50,078 nt of DNA, taken from contig JADHNU010000014.1 of the NCBI GenBank assembly GCA_016779325.1, forward strand, positions 1-50,078. Reading direction: 5' to 3'. Every line of letters starts with the position of its first letter. Positions within the stretch are counted from its first letter, which is position 1. Source of the DNA: Pseudomonadales bacterium. GTDB taxonomy: Bacteria; Pseudomonadota; Gammaproteobacteria; Pseudomonadales; Azotimanducaceae. Position numbers and translations under genes: made by a program. Below the pieces are notes generated by a model that was given only the letters and a program-made list of their open reading frames with translations, searched no databases and had not been told where the DNA came from. Of this stretch, positions 24,186 to 32,349 are shown one piece after another.

Positions 24186-25777
24186 ATGCCTTCGCTGCGC
24201 TGCTCTCCAAGCTAGAGCAGGTCCGCTCCACCCGCCGGAAACTGGCGCTTCTTCGCGCCTACTTCACTGCGGCGCCAAGTGGGGATGCGGCCTGGGCGCT
24301 GCACCTCCTGACTGGCCGTCGCCCGCGGCGCGTTGTCTCTGGACCCGAGCTGCGCCGCTGGCTCGGGGAGGCCACGGGCCTGCCCGCCGAGGTCATCGAA
24401 GCGACCTATGCGCATGTGGGGGATCTCGCCGAAACCGTGGCCCTGGTGCTCGGATCCGAGAAAACCGCGCACGCCCCGGCGCAGGAAGGCCTGCAAAGCC
24501 TCCTAGAAGATCTTATCGAGCCTTTGCGGGGCGCACCGGCACCGGTCCGTCAAGCCACCATTTCGGCCCTTTGGGCGCGCTATCCTCGCCAGACCCGCCT
24601 TTGGCTTAACAAGCTGCTGACTGGCGGCCTGCGCGTGGGCGTCGGGGAAGGGCTTACCCTGCGCGCCCTCGGCGAAGCCTTCGGCCTCGACCCGGACGTG
24701 CTTCAGCACCGCTGGATGACCCCCAGCCCGCCGTCTGCAGCGGCTTTTCGCGCCCTCGTCGATCCCCAAGGGGCAACCTTAAGCTGGGCGGCGCCCTATC
24801 CCTTTTGCCTGGCTCAGGGATTGAAATCCGAGGCCCTCCCGGAGGACCCGGAGGCGCTGCTGGCGGAGTGGAAATGGGACGGGGTGCGCTGCCAGCTGGT
24901 CCGGCGCGAAGGCCAAACGGCGCTCTGGTCCCGGGGTCGGGAGCGTCTAGAAGACCGCTTCCCCGAACTCCTCGAGAGCGCCCAGGCCCTGGACGACGGC
25001 ACGGTGCTGGACGGGGAGCTCCTGGTTTGGGAAGGCGATCACCCCGGAAGCTTCGCCGACCTCGCCCGCCGGCTACAGCGCAAACGGGCTACCCCAGCCC
25101 TGCTGCGCAGCTTGCCCTGCCGCTTTCTCGCCTACGATCTCTTAGAGCTGGATGGCATCGATCTACGCGCGCGGCCCCTAAGCACCCGCCGGGCCCGCCT
25201 CGAGGCGCTCCTGGCCAACGCCGTAGGCACCCTCCACCTTTCCCCTGCCCTCCACGCCACCAGCTGGCCTGCGCTCAGGACCCTGCGGCAAGGCGCCCGG
25301 GCGCAGGGCGCTGAGGGTTTGATGCTGAAGCGCCGAAGTGCGCCCTACGCCCAAGGCCGGAAAAGCGACTGCTGGTGGAAATGGAAGCTCGATCCGGAAA
25401 CGGTCGATGCCATTCTCCTCTACGCCCAGCCCGGCCATGGCCGGCGCGCGAACCTCTACACCGATTTCACCTTCGCGGTATGGGACGGCGCGAACCTCGT
25501 CCCCCTGGCCAAGGCCTACTCGGGCCTCGATGAGCCCACCCTCGAACGCCTCGATCGCTGGATTCGCAAAAACACCACTGAGCGTTTCGGCCCGGTCCGA
25601 GCGGTCACCCCCACGCTGGTCTTCGAGCTGGCCTTTGACAGCGCCCACGCGGCACCTCGGCGTAAGGCCGGCCTCGCCCTGCGCTTCCCTCGGATTCATC
25701 GCTGGCGAGAGGACCTGGCGGCGGAAGATGCCGATCAGCTAGCCCTCGTCAAAGCCCGGGTGCTACCCCATGGCTAG
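24182..25777 (+). CDS. ATP-dependent DNA ligase of the ligase-associated (cisplatin response) cassette
   Basis: 531 residues starting at a TTG that overlaps the exonuclease stop (TTGA). The N-terminus (NAFAALLSKLEQVRSTRRKL) aligns by eye with cassette ligases, which supports this unusual start. An N-terminal DNA-binding domain with WALHLLTGRRPRR is followed by the nucleotidyltransferase motif AEWKWDGVRCQLV (lysine 231 is the adenylated residue), VLDGELLVW, EGLMLKRRSAPY and WWKWKLDPETVDA, then an OB-fold. It seals nicks using ATP rather than NAD and repairs rather than replicates. The first residue coupling suggests tight stoichiometry with the exonuclease. Confidence 0.94.
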   Translation: MNAFAALLSKLEQVRSTRRKLALLRAYFTAAPSGDAAWALHLLTGRRPRRVVSGPELRRWLGEATGLPAEVIEATYAHVGDLAETVALVLGSEKTAHAPAQEGLQSLLEDLIEPLRGAPAPVRQATISALWARYPRQTRLWLNKLLTGGLRVGVGEGLTLRALGEAFGLDPDVLQHRWMTPSPPSAAAFRALVDPQGATLSWAAPYPFCLAQGLKSEALPEDPEALLAEWKWDGVRCQLVRREGQTALWSRGRERLEDRFPELLESAQALDDGTVLDGELLVWEGDHPGSFADLARRLQRKRATPALLRSLPCRFLAYDLLELDGIDLRARPLSTRRARLEALLANAVGTLHLSPALHATSWPALRTLRQGARAQGAEGLMLKRRSAPYAQGRKSDCWWKWKLDPETVDAILLYAQPGHGRRANLYTDFTFAVWDGANLVPLAKAYSGLDEPTLERLDRWIRKNTTERFGPVRAVTPTLVFELAFDSAHAAPRRKAGLALRFPRIHRWREDLAAEDADQLALVKARVLPHG

Positions 25778-28208
25778 GGGCACGGGTCCGTCTCGAGCGC
25801 TAGAGGCCTGGCTCGACCGCCAGGGCTGGTATCTTGCCCCCTTCCAGCGCGCCCTGGCTGAAGCTTTCCAGGCCGGCGAGGACGGCCTATGCCTGGCCAG
25901 CACGGGGAGCGGCAAAACCCTCGCGGCGTTTCTTGGGCCGGCCCTAAGCGCCAAGACCGGGGAAGCCGGCCTGCAACTACTTTGGGTCACCCCCTTGCGC
26001 GCCCTGGCCAGCGATCTCGCCCGCCAGCTAGAGGGCTTTTGCGACGGCCTTGGGCTGCCCTGGCGAGTCGCCGTGCGCAATGGCGACAGCAGCGCTGCGG
26101 AACGGCGAAAGCTCCGCACCGCCCTGCCCGAGGTGCTGATCATTACCCCCGAGAGCCTGGCCTTACTGCTCGCCGATGCGGCTTTTCTCCAGCGCTTGAG
26201 CACCCTCCGCGGCGTGGTGGTCGATGAATGGCATGAATTACTGGGCACGAAGCGGGGCGTGCTCCTGGAGCTCACCCTGGCGCGCCTGGACAGCCTCGCG
26301 CCTCGCGCCCGGCGCTGGGGCCTGTCGGCTACCGTGGCCGATCCCCAGCACGCCCTTGAGGTCTTGCTGGGTCCGGAGCGCCAGGGCCGCTGCCTCCCCG
26401 GTCCCCAGCGCCCCCCACCGCGGGTGCGCACGCTCATCCCGGAGGAAATCGAACGCTTTCCCTGGGCTGGGCATCTGGGCCTCCGCAGCCTGCCTGGGGT
26501 GCTGGAGGCGGTGCACGCAGCGCCCAGCACGCTGATTTTCTGTAACACCCGGTTTCAGGCAGAGCGCTGGTTTGAGGCCCTTCTTCGAGCGGATCTCAGC
26601 CTCGTGGGGCAGGTCGCCCTTCACCATGGCAGCTTGGCCCAAGCACAGCGGCGCCAGGTAGAAGCGGCGCTAGGCGCGGGACAGCTACGCGCGGTAGTGG
26701 CCACGGCCAGCCTTGATCTGGGCGTCGACTTTGCGCCGGTCACGCAAGTGATTCAGATCGGCGGCCCAAAGGGGGTCGCCCGCCTGCTCCAGCGGGCGGG
26801 GCGCAGCGGCCACCATCCTGGAGGCGAAAGCAACCTGCTTTGCGTGCCCACCCATGCCTTCGAGCTTCTGGAATTTGCGGCCCTGCGCCGGGCGCTGGCA
26901 GCCGGCACGCTCGAGCCCCGAGAGGGGCTGCGGAACTGCCTGGATGTGCTCACCCAGCATGTGCTCACGCGTATCCTTGGCGAACCGGGAGACGCCCCGA
27001 CCCTCCTTAAGGAGGCACGTCGCACCTACGCCTTCGCCACCCTTAGCGCCAACGCCTTTTCCTGGGTGCTCGATCATTTGCAACGGGGTGGGCCGGCGCT
27101 CAAAGCCTATGACGCGTACGCCAAGATCCACGAGGCGGAAGACGGCCGCTTGGCCATCACCTCGCCGCGCACGGCCCGGCGCCATCGCTTATCCATCGGC
27201 ACCATCGTCAGCGATGCCACCGTTGCCCTCCGCTGGCGCCGGGGCGGCGGCCTTGGCCAGGTCGAGGAACGGTTCATCCGCCAGCTGCGGCCCGGCGACG
27301 GGTTCACCTTTGGGGGCCGCAAGCTCGTGCTCTGCCGCGTGGAAGGCATGACTGCCTTCGTGCGGCCGGGCACGGGTCGCCGCACCTTCACGCCCCGCTG
27401 GGCGGGCAGCCGCATGCCCCTTTCCAGCACCCTGGCGGAGGCCGTCCTGGCCTGCCTCGAGGACCGCGCGGCGTCTCCAGACTGCCCGGAAATGCAGGCT
27501 CTGGCGCCCCTTCTCGCGCTCCAAGATCACCTCTCAAGCCTCCCGGGACCCGACCGATTGCTGGTGGAGCGCCTCGAAAGCCGCGAGGGGCATCATCTTT
27601 TTATCTATCCCTTCGCCGGGCGGCGGGTCCACGAGGGCCTAGGCCCGCTCCTGGCCTGGCGCCTGGGCCAGGCCATGGAGAGCACCTTGACCACCACGGT
27701 GAACGACTACGGCATCGAGCTGCTCTCCTCCGCACCCCTACCGGAGGACGAAGCCTCCCTGCGCGCTTGCCTGTCCCCGGAAGGCCTTGGCGAGGCCCTC
27801 CTCGCCTGCTGCGAGGGCACGGGGCTTGCGCAGCAGCGCTTTCGCACCATTGCTCGCATCTCCGGGCTGATTTTTCAGGGCTTTCCCGGTGGGCCGAAAT
27901 CGCAACGGGCGCTTCAGCTATCGGCCCAACTCCTCTACGACGTACTGAAGCGCTACGACGCAGACAACGCCCTGGTGCAGCAGGCAACTCGGGAAGTCCT
28001 GGAGGAAGAGCTGGAGGCGGAGCGACTTACGAGGCGCCTTCGTGAGCTCAGCGAGCAGCGCTGGGACCTTCGCCAACTCGCGAGCCTCTCGCCCTTCGCC
28101 TTCCCCCTCTGGGCTGCCCGTGTGCATACCCGCTACAGCACGGAATCGGCGGCTGCGCGCATCACCCGCATGCTGGGACAATTGGAGCGTCGCCATGGCG
28201 CCGCCTGA
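25770..28208 (+). CDS. Ligase-associated Lhr-core DEXH-box DNA helicase
   Basis: 812 residues, the usual length of Lhr-core proteins without the long Lhr C-terminal extension. Motif I is CLASTGSGKTLAAFLG, motif II VVVDEWHELLGTKRG (DEWH), motif III SATVADP, and motif VI LLQRAGRSGHHPGGES. A winged-helix and beta-barrel region follows. The protein is a 3'-5' ATP-dependent translocase that unwinds RNA:DNA or DNA duplexes in the described P. putida homologue. The start ATG lies 8 bases inside the ligase end. It ends 14 bases after the start of pdeM. Confidence 0.94.
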   Translation: MARGTGPSRALEAWLDRQGWYLAPFQRALAEAFQAGEDGLCLASTGSGKTLAAFLGPALSAKTGEAGLQLLWVTPLRALASDLARQLEGFCDGLGLPWRVAVRNGDSSAAERRKLRTALPEVLIITPESLALLLADAAFLQRLSTLRGVVVDEWHELLGTKRGVLLELTLARLDSLAPRARRWGLSATVADPQHALEVLLGPERQGRCLPGPQRPPPRVRTLIPEEIERFPWAGHLGLRSLPGVLEAVHAAPSTLIFCNTRFQAERWFEALLRADLSLVGQVALHHGSLAQAQRRQVEAALGAGQLRAVVATASLDLGVDFAPVTQVIQIGGPKGVARLLQRAGRSGHHPGGESNLLCVPTHAFELLEFAALRRALAAGTLEPREGLRNCLDVLTQHVLTRILGEPGDAPTLLKEARRTYAFATLSANAFSWVLDHLQRGGPALKAYDAYAKIHEAEDGRLAITSPRTARRHRLSIGTIVSDATVALRWRRGGGLGQVEERFIRQLRPGDGFTFGGRKLVLCRVEGMTAFVRPGTGRRTFTPRWAGSRMPLSSTLAEAVLACLEDRAASPDCPEMQALAPLLALQDHLSSLPGPDRLLVERLESREGHHLFIYPFAGRRVHEGLGPLLAWRLGQAMESTLTTTVNDYGIELLSSAPLPEDEASLRACLSPEGLGEALLACCEGTGLAQQRFRTIARISGLIFQGFPGGPKSQRALQLSAQLLYDVLKRYDADNALVQQATREVLEEELEAERLTRRLRELSEQRWDLRQLASLSPFAFPLWAARVHTRYSTESAAARITRMLGQLERRHGAA

Positions 28209-28887
28209 GGGATCGGTCACCCTTACCCTGGGCGCCGTGCCCCTGACCCTGCTTGCAGAGCGCGCAGCCTGCTGGGAGGACGTCCTCTTCGTGGCCGACG
28301 TGCACCTGGATAAGGCGACCTTTTTCCAGCGGCAGGGCTTCCCCGTACCCCAGGGCAGCGATCAGGACGATCTCCTTCGCCTCGATGCCCTGCTCACCCG
28401 CCAGGGGGCCCGGGAGCTGGTGGTTTTGGGGGACTTTTTTCATCGCCCCCCCGAGCCCGGGAGCACGCTGGATCGCGCGCTGCACCGGTGGCTCGGAGCG
28501 CAGCGGGAGCAGGGCAGGACCATCCGGGTGCTGCACGGCAACCACGACCGGCCCCGGGCCAGCTGGGCGCCCACCTACGCCATTGCCTGGGAGGCCGGGC
28601 CCTGGCGCTGCGGCCCCTTGGCTTGCGTGCATGACCCCGAAGAGGCCGCGAACCTTCCGTCGACCCAGCCCTGGCTCGCAGGCCACCTGCATCCGGGCTA
28701 TCGCCTGAACGGTCGGGGAAAAGAACGCCTTTACGGGCCGGTTTTTTGGCGCCGGGGTAACCAGCTCATCCTGCCCGCCTTCGGAAGCCTAACGGGAACC
28801 CTCCCCATCGCGCCCCGGGGGGGCGATGAGCTGTTCCTCGTATACGGGGGCGGGGTCTACCCCGTGCCCTCGCCGCGCTCAGCATAG
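28195..28887 (+). CDS. pdeM: Ligase-associated DNA damage response endonuclease PdeM (calcineurin-like phosphoesterase)
   Basis: 230 residues from the ATG at 28195. All binuclear-metal phosphoesterase motifs are seen: FVADVHLDKATFF (DxH), VVLGDFFHRP (GD), LHGNHDRP (GNHD) and LAGHLHPGY (GHxH). The manganese-dependent homologue in P. putida cleaves single-stranded DNA and phosphodiesters and belongs to the same cassette. The longer open frame from 28042 is an overlap with the helicase and is rejected. The last 31 bases lie antisense to the convergent cupin gene. Confidence 0.93.
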   Translation: MAPPEGSVTLTLGAVPLTLLAERAACWEDVLFVADVHLDKATFFQRQGFPVPQGSDQDDLLRLDALLTRQGARELVVLGDFFHRPPEPGSTLDRALHRWLGAQREQGRTIRVLHGNHDRPRASWAPTYAIAWEAGPWRCGPLACVHDPEEAANLPSTQPWLAGHLHPGYRLNGRGKERLYGPVFWRRGNQLILPAFGSLTGTLPIAPRGGDELFLVYGGGVYPVPSPRSA

Positions 28888-29195
28888 AACCACAGCTCAA
28901 GCATGGTGGTGGCTTCGGGAAACCGCGCTTCATGGGCCTGCCCCGGCGCCAAGTGGTACCAGCTGCCCGCTTCATAACGGCGCGTTTCCCCCGCGCAGGT
29001 GAGTTCCAGCGCGCCCGTCAGGACGACTCCCCAATTTTCCGTAGGATGTTCATGGGGTGGGATATGCTCCCCGGCCGCGTAACGCGCAAACAGCACGTCT
29101 CCGCCCTGAGCGGCTAGGCGATGCGCATGGAAACCGCCCTCGAAGGGTTCAAGCCGGGCCAAAAGCGCCTCAGGAAAAGCGTGCTTAGGCGTCAT
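28857..29195 (-). CDS. Small single-domain cupin protein
   Basis: 112 residues. The cupin motifs are clear: EHIPPHEHPTENWGVVLTG (two His and Glu as metal ligands) and WYHLAPGQAHEARF with the second-motif histidine. Such proteins bind a metal and may act as enzymes, sensors or isomerases; nothing identifies a ligand here. The ATG at 29195 lies inside the end of the PNPOx-fold gene (11-base overlap) so they are coupled. The 3' end reaches 31 bases into pdeM on the other strand, the only long convergent overlap in the window. Confidence 0.87.
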   Translation of the reverse strand: MTPKHAFPEALLARLEPFEGGFHAHRLAAQGGDVLFARYAAGEHIPPHEHPTENWGVVLTGALELTCAGETRRYEAGSWYHLAPGQAHEARFPEATTMLELWFYAERGEGTG

Positions 29196-29670
29196 GAGGG
29201 GCCTCCGCGGTCTGAGGGGGTTGCATACGGGCGGCGAAATCCCAATAGGTCGCCCGGCTGGGCGCAAGGCGCAAGGCCCATTCCGCTTCCCGCCGGCTCT
29301 GTAGCCAGCGCGCCAAGCGCGATGCCGGCGCGATGCCATAGCGGGCCAACAGCTCATCTAAGCGCGCCCCGCCAACTTCCGGCAGCACAGAAACGGTGCC
29401 CTGCCCTCGAAGGCCCCGGTAGGGCGCGTGCCCCGTGGAAATCTCAAAGCCGACCTCCGGTGCCTCTTCAAGGCGCCGGGTCAGCCAGGCATCGGCATGG
29501 CTTACGGCCCAAAGGAAACCGTCTCCGTAGGCAAACCATAGGGTGGCAATTTGGGGCCGGCCTCGGCGGTCCAGCACGGCCAGGCGCATGGGTTCGCGAT
29601 GGGTCTCGAGGAAGGTGGCTACCGTTTCGTTATCGGGGCAGCCCCGAACTGGGCATTCAAGAAAAAGCAT
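29185..29670 (-). CDS. Pyridoxamine 5'-phosphate oxidase-fold (flavin/heme-binding) protein
   Basis: 161 residues from an ATG at 29670. The split-barrel core is recognisable from FLETHREPMRLAVLDRRGRP, IATLWFAYGDGFLWAVSHAD, then VGFEISTGHAPYRGLRGQG. These proteins bind FMN, F420 or heme and may reduce or detoxify small substrates. No strong Shine-Dalgarno precedes the chosen start; the N-terminal residues (MLFLECPVRGCPDN) are not typical, so a later start near residue 15 is possible. It is divergent from the MMPL gene and is coupled to the downstream cupin. Confidence 0.82.
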   Translation of the reverse strand: MLFLECPVRGCPDNETVATFLETHREPMRLAVLDRRGRPQIATLWFAYGDGFLWAVSHADAWLTRRLEEAPEVGFEISTGHAPYRGLRGQGTVSVLPEVGGARLDELLARYGIAPASRLARWLQSRREAEWALRLAPSRATYWDFAARMQPPQTAEAPHDA

Positions 29671-29748
29671 GGGCGCGTGAGGCTCAAGGGGGTTCCTTGC
29701 TATGCTCTCCCGGTCCTGGGCGCGCAGCAAGCCCTTTGGAGCCGATCC

Positions 29749-32280
29749 ATGCCCCACGCCCTCACTCGCTTCCTCGTCCATTACCCTGGACTGATCGCCC
29801 TTGTGCTTCTGCTGCTTGCCGCCTCGGCCGGCTTGGGCGCCCGGCACTTCCGCATCGACGCCTCCTCCGACGCCCTTGTGGTCGAAACGGATCCGGCCCT
29901 GGCAACCTGGCGCGCCATGAATGCCCGCTATGGCGGCGGCGATTTTCTCGTGGTCACCTTTGAACCGGCCTCGCCCCTTTTTGAAGAGGACGCCTTGGAG
30001 ACGCTCGATGCTCTCCGTGGGGAGCTCGCGGCCATCGACGGGGTCGACTCGGTCACCAGCCTTCTCGACGTGCCCCTGCTGCGCTCACCGCCCGTCCCCC
30101 TGGACGCGCTCAGCGCCTCCGTGCGCACCCTGCGCGCCCCCGACACGGACCGCGCCCTAGCCAAAGCGGAGCTCTTGAACAGCCCACTGTTTCGCAACCT
30201 GCTGCTGAGCCCCGACGGCAATACCACCGCGCTTCAGGTGACCCTCGCGCGGGACTTCGCTTACGAAGAAAAATTGGCGGCGCGGCAACGCTGGCTCGAG
30301 CGCGCCCTAGAGCACCCGCTGACCCCCGAGGAAGCCGAGGCCCGGGATCGGGCCCGCGCCGACCTCGACGCCTATAAGCCCATCGCGGCAGGGCGGCAGG
30401 CCGCGCTCGTCAATGCCGTGCGCAGGACGGTGGAACGCTATCGGGGCAAGGCAACGCTCCATCTTGCCGGGGTCCCCATGATTGCCGACGACATGCTGCG
30501 CTTCGTCCGCAGCGATCTCGAACGCTTCGGCCTGGGGGTCTTGGCCCTTCTCATCGGCACCCTGAGCCTCTTTTTCCGATCCCTTCGCTGGGTGGTCATC
30601 CCCTTGGCGAATGCAGCCCTCACCACCTGGCTCATGGTCGGCCTCCTGGGCGCCCTCGGCTGGCCCATTACGGTCATCTCCTCGAACTTCGCGTCCCTGC
30701 TCATCATTATCAGCATGAGCCTGGCTATCCATCTCATCGTTCGCTTTCGGGAGCTCGAAGCCCTCGACCCGCAGCAGGACCTGCTGGCCCGCCTGGAGGA
30801 CACGCTCCGCTCAAAGTTTTGGCCCTGCTTTTTCACGGCGGTCACGACCATGGTGGCCTTCGGCTCCCTCGTCACCTCGGGCATCGTGCCCGTGGTGGAC
30901 TTCGGGTGGATGATGACCCTAGGCGTCGCCCTAGCGCTCCTGGTGACGTTTCTGCTCTTTCCTGTGGCCGTCCGCCTGCTTCCGGCCGGGGCAGGGGCGA
31001 CCGGTACCCCCGAGGGGGCCGGGAAGACCCCCGCCAGCGTAGAAGCCCTTGCCCAACTGACGGCGCGGCGCCCAGGCCTGCTTCTGACGGTCAGCCTCTT
31101 CCTGACCGGTGCAGCGGCCCTTGGCATCAGCCGCCTCGATGTGGAGAACAGCTTCATCGATTATTTCGCGTCGGATACGGAGATCTATCAGGGCATGAGC
31201 TACGTCGATCAAAAGCTCGGCGGCACGACCCCGCTCGACGTTTTGATCGACTTTCCTGCTGCCGCAGGCCTCGCCGCCGCCGGGGACCCCTTCGGAGATC
31301 CTTTCGGCGATCCCTTTGGCGATCCCCTCAGCGCCGCGGCCGACGATCCCTTCGGCGCGCCAGAGGGGCTCCCGGGGGGCGAGGAGGCCCTCCGCGGCTT
31401 CGACCGCTACTGGGTGACGCCAGCACGCGTCGCACTGGTGGAGGAGGCCGAGGCCTTTTTGAATGCGCAGCCGGAGACCGGAAAGGTCCTTTCCCTGGCA
31501 ACGCTTCACGCCCTGGCTAAGGATTTTAACGATGGGCGGCCCCTGGACGCCGCAGAGCTCACACTGGTGCTTGGCGCTATCCCACCCACCTTTCAAGAGA
31601 CCCTCCTGACGCCCTATGTCTCAACGGAGGCGAGCCAGGTACGGCTGGCCGTGCGCATGCTCGAGAGCGACCGCAGCTTACGCCGCGATGCCTTTTTGAA
31701 GCGCATTAAGGCCGAGCTCCCGGAGGCCCTGGGCATTGATCCCGAGCGGGTAACCCTGACGGGCATGACCGTGCTCATGAACAACATGCTCCAGAGCCTA
31801 TTTAACTCTCAGCGCAATACCCTGCTGGCGGTCTGCGGCGGCATCCTTCTCACCTTCATCCTTTTGTTCCGGTCCCTGAGTCTTGGGGTGCTGGCGCTTT
31901 TGCCCAACGTCCTCGCCGCGGCCCTGGTCCTGGGACTCATGGGCGTCGTGGGCCTCCCCCTAGACCTCATGACCATTACCATCGCCGCTATCGTCATTGG
32001 TATCGGTGTCGACGACACCATTCACTATTTGCATCGTTACCGCGAAGAATTTGCTCGGGACCAAGATGCGCGCGAGGCCGTGCTGCGCTGCCACCGCTCC
32101 ATTGGCCACGCGATTTTCTTTACCTCGGTTACGGTCATGGCGGGCTTTTCTGTCCTCGGGCTCAGCAATTTCAACCCGACGGTCTATTTTGGCCTCCTAA
32201 CGGCCCTATCCATGGCCCTCGCGCTGCTGGCGAACCTGACCCTGCTTCCGGCGCTCCTGATCCTGACCCACCGGCGCTAG
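29749..32280 (+). CDS. MMPL/RND-superfamily transporter with GDPF repeats in its loop
   Basis: 843 residues from the ATG at 29749 (GGAG 8 bases upstream). The protein has the duplicated RND layout: an initial helix (PGLIALVLLLLAASAGLG), a large periplasmic loop, a helix cluster around FGLGVLALLIGTLSLFF, a second loop, and a second cluster containing IAAIVIGIGVDDTIHYLHRY, the proton-relay-like GxxxDD motif. Members export lipids, hopanoids or other hydrophobic compounds or carry sterol-sensing-like domains. In the second loop residues 512-527 are four tandem GDPF/L units followed by another DDPFG. It is followed by a penicillin-acylase-family gene after 69 bases. Confidence 0.92.
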   Translation: MPHALTRFLVHYPGLIALVLLLLAASAGLGARHFRIDASSDALVVETDPALATWRAMNARYGGGDFLVVTFEPASPLFEEDALETLDALRGELAAIDGVDSVTSLLDVPLLRSPPVPLDALSASVRTLRAPDTDRALAKAELLNSPLFRNLLLSPDGNTTALQVTLARDFAYEEKLAARQRWLERALEHPLTPEEAEARDRARADLDAYKPIAAGRQAALVNAVRRTVERYRGKATLHLAGVPMIADDMLRFVRSDLERFGLGVLALLIGTLSLFFRSLRWVVIPLANAALTTWLMVGLLGALGWPITVISSNFASLLIIISMSLAIHLIVRFRELEALDPQQDLLARLEDTLRSKFWPCFFTAVTTMVAFGSLVTSGIVPVVDFGWMMTLGVALALLVTFLLFPVAVRLLPAGAGATGTPEGAGKTPASVEALAQLTARRPGLLLTVSLFLTGAAALGISRLDVENSFIDYFASDTEIYQGMSYVDQKLGGTTPLDVLIDFPAAAGLAAAGDPFGDPFGDPFGDPLSAAADDPFGAPEGLPGGEEALRGFDRYWVTPARVALVEEAEAFLNAQPETGKVLSLATLHALAKDFNDGRPLDAAELTLVLGAIPPTFQETLLTPYVSTEASQVRLAVRMLESDRSLRRDAFLKRIKAELPEALGIDPERVTLTGMTVLMNNMLQSLFNSQRNTLLAVCGGILLTFILLFRSLSLGVLALLPNVLAAALVLGLMGVVGLPLDLMTITIAAIVIGIGVDDTIHYLHRYREEFARDQDAREAVLRCHRSIGHAIFFTSVTVMAGFSVLGLSNFNPTVYFGLLTALSMALALLANLTLLPALLILTHRR
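31282..31329 (+). repeat. Four tandem 12-base units encoding Gly-Asp-Pro-Phe (last Leu) in the MMPL gene
   Basis: Sixteen codons read GDPF, GDPF, GDPF, GDPL. Third positions vary (GGG, GGA, GGC, GGC; GAC, GAT, GAT, GAT; TTC, TTC, TTT, CTC), so it is an old duplication rather than recent slippage. A single DDPFG unit occurs 15 bases further on. The repeat is in the second extracytoplasmic loop of the transporter. Confidence 0.95.
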
Positions 32281-32303
32281 TTCCCCTTGCTGGCAAGCCC
32301 TCA

Positions 32304-32333
32304 GGGCCGTAGGGTTTCGCCTTTCTACGGCCC
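32304..32333. repeat. 9-bp perfect inverted repeat (hairpin) between MMPL and acylase genes
   Basis: Arm GGGCCGTAG at 32304-32312 and its exact complement CTACGGCCC at 32325-32333 are separated by a 12-base loop (GGTTTCGCCTTT). No U-run follows, so it is not a standard intrinsic terminator; it could be an RNA-stability hairpin between two cistrons, or a protein-binding site. Confidence 0.7.
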
Positions 32334-32349
32334 GTACCCGGGAGTGCCC

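Noticed and set aside
31282-31329. Possible CRISPR or other repeat array
   Set aside because: The repeats are 12-base codon units inside a coding frame with no spacers.
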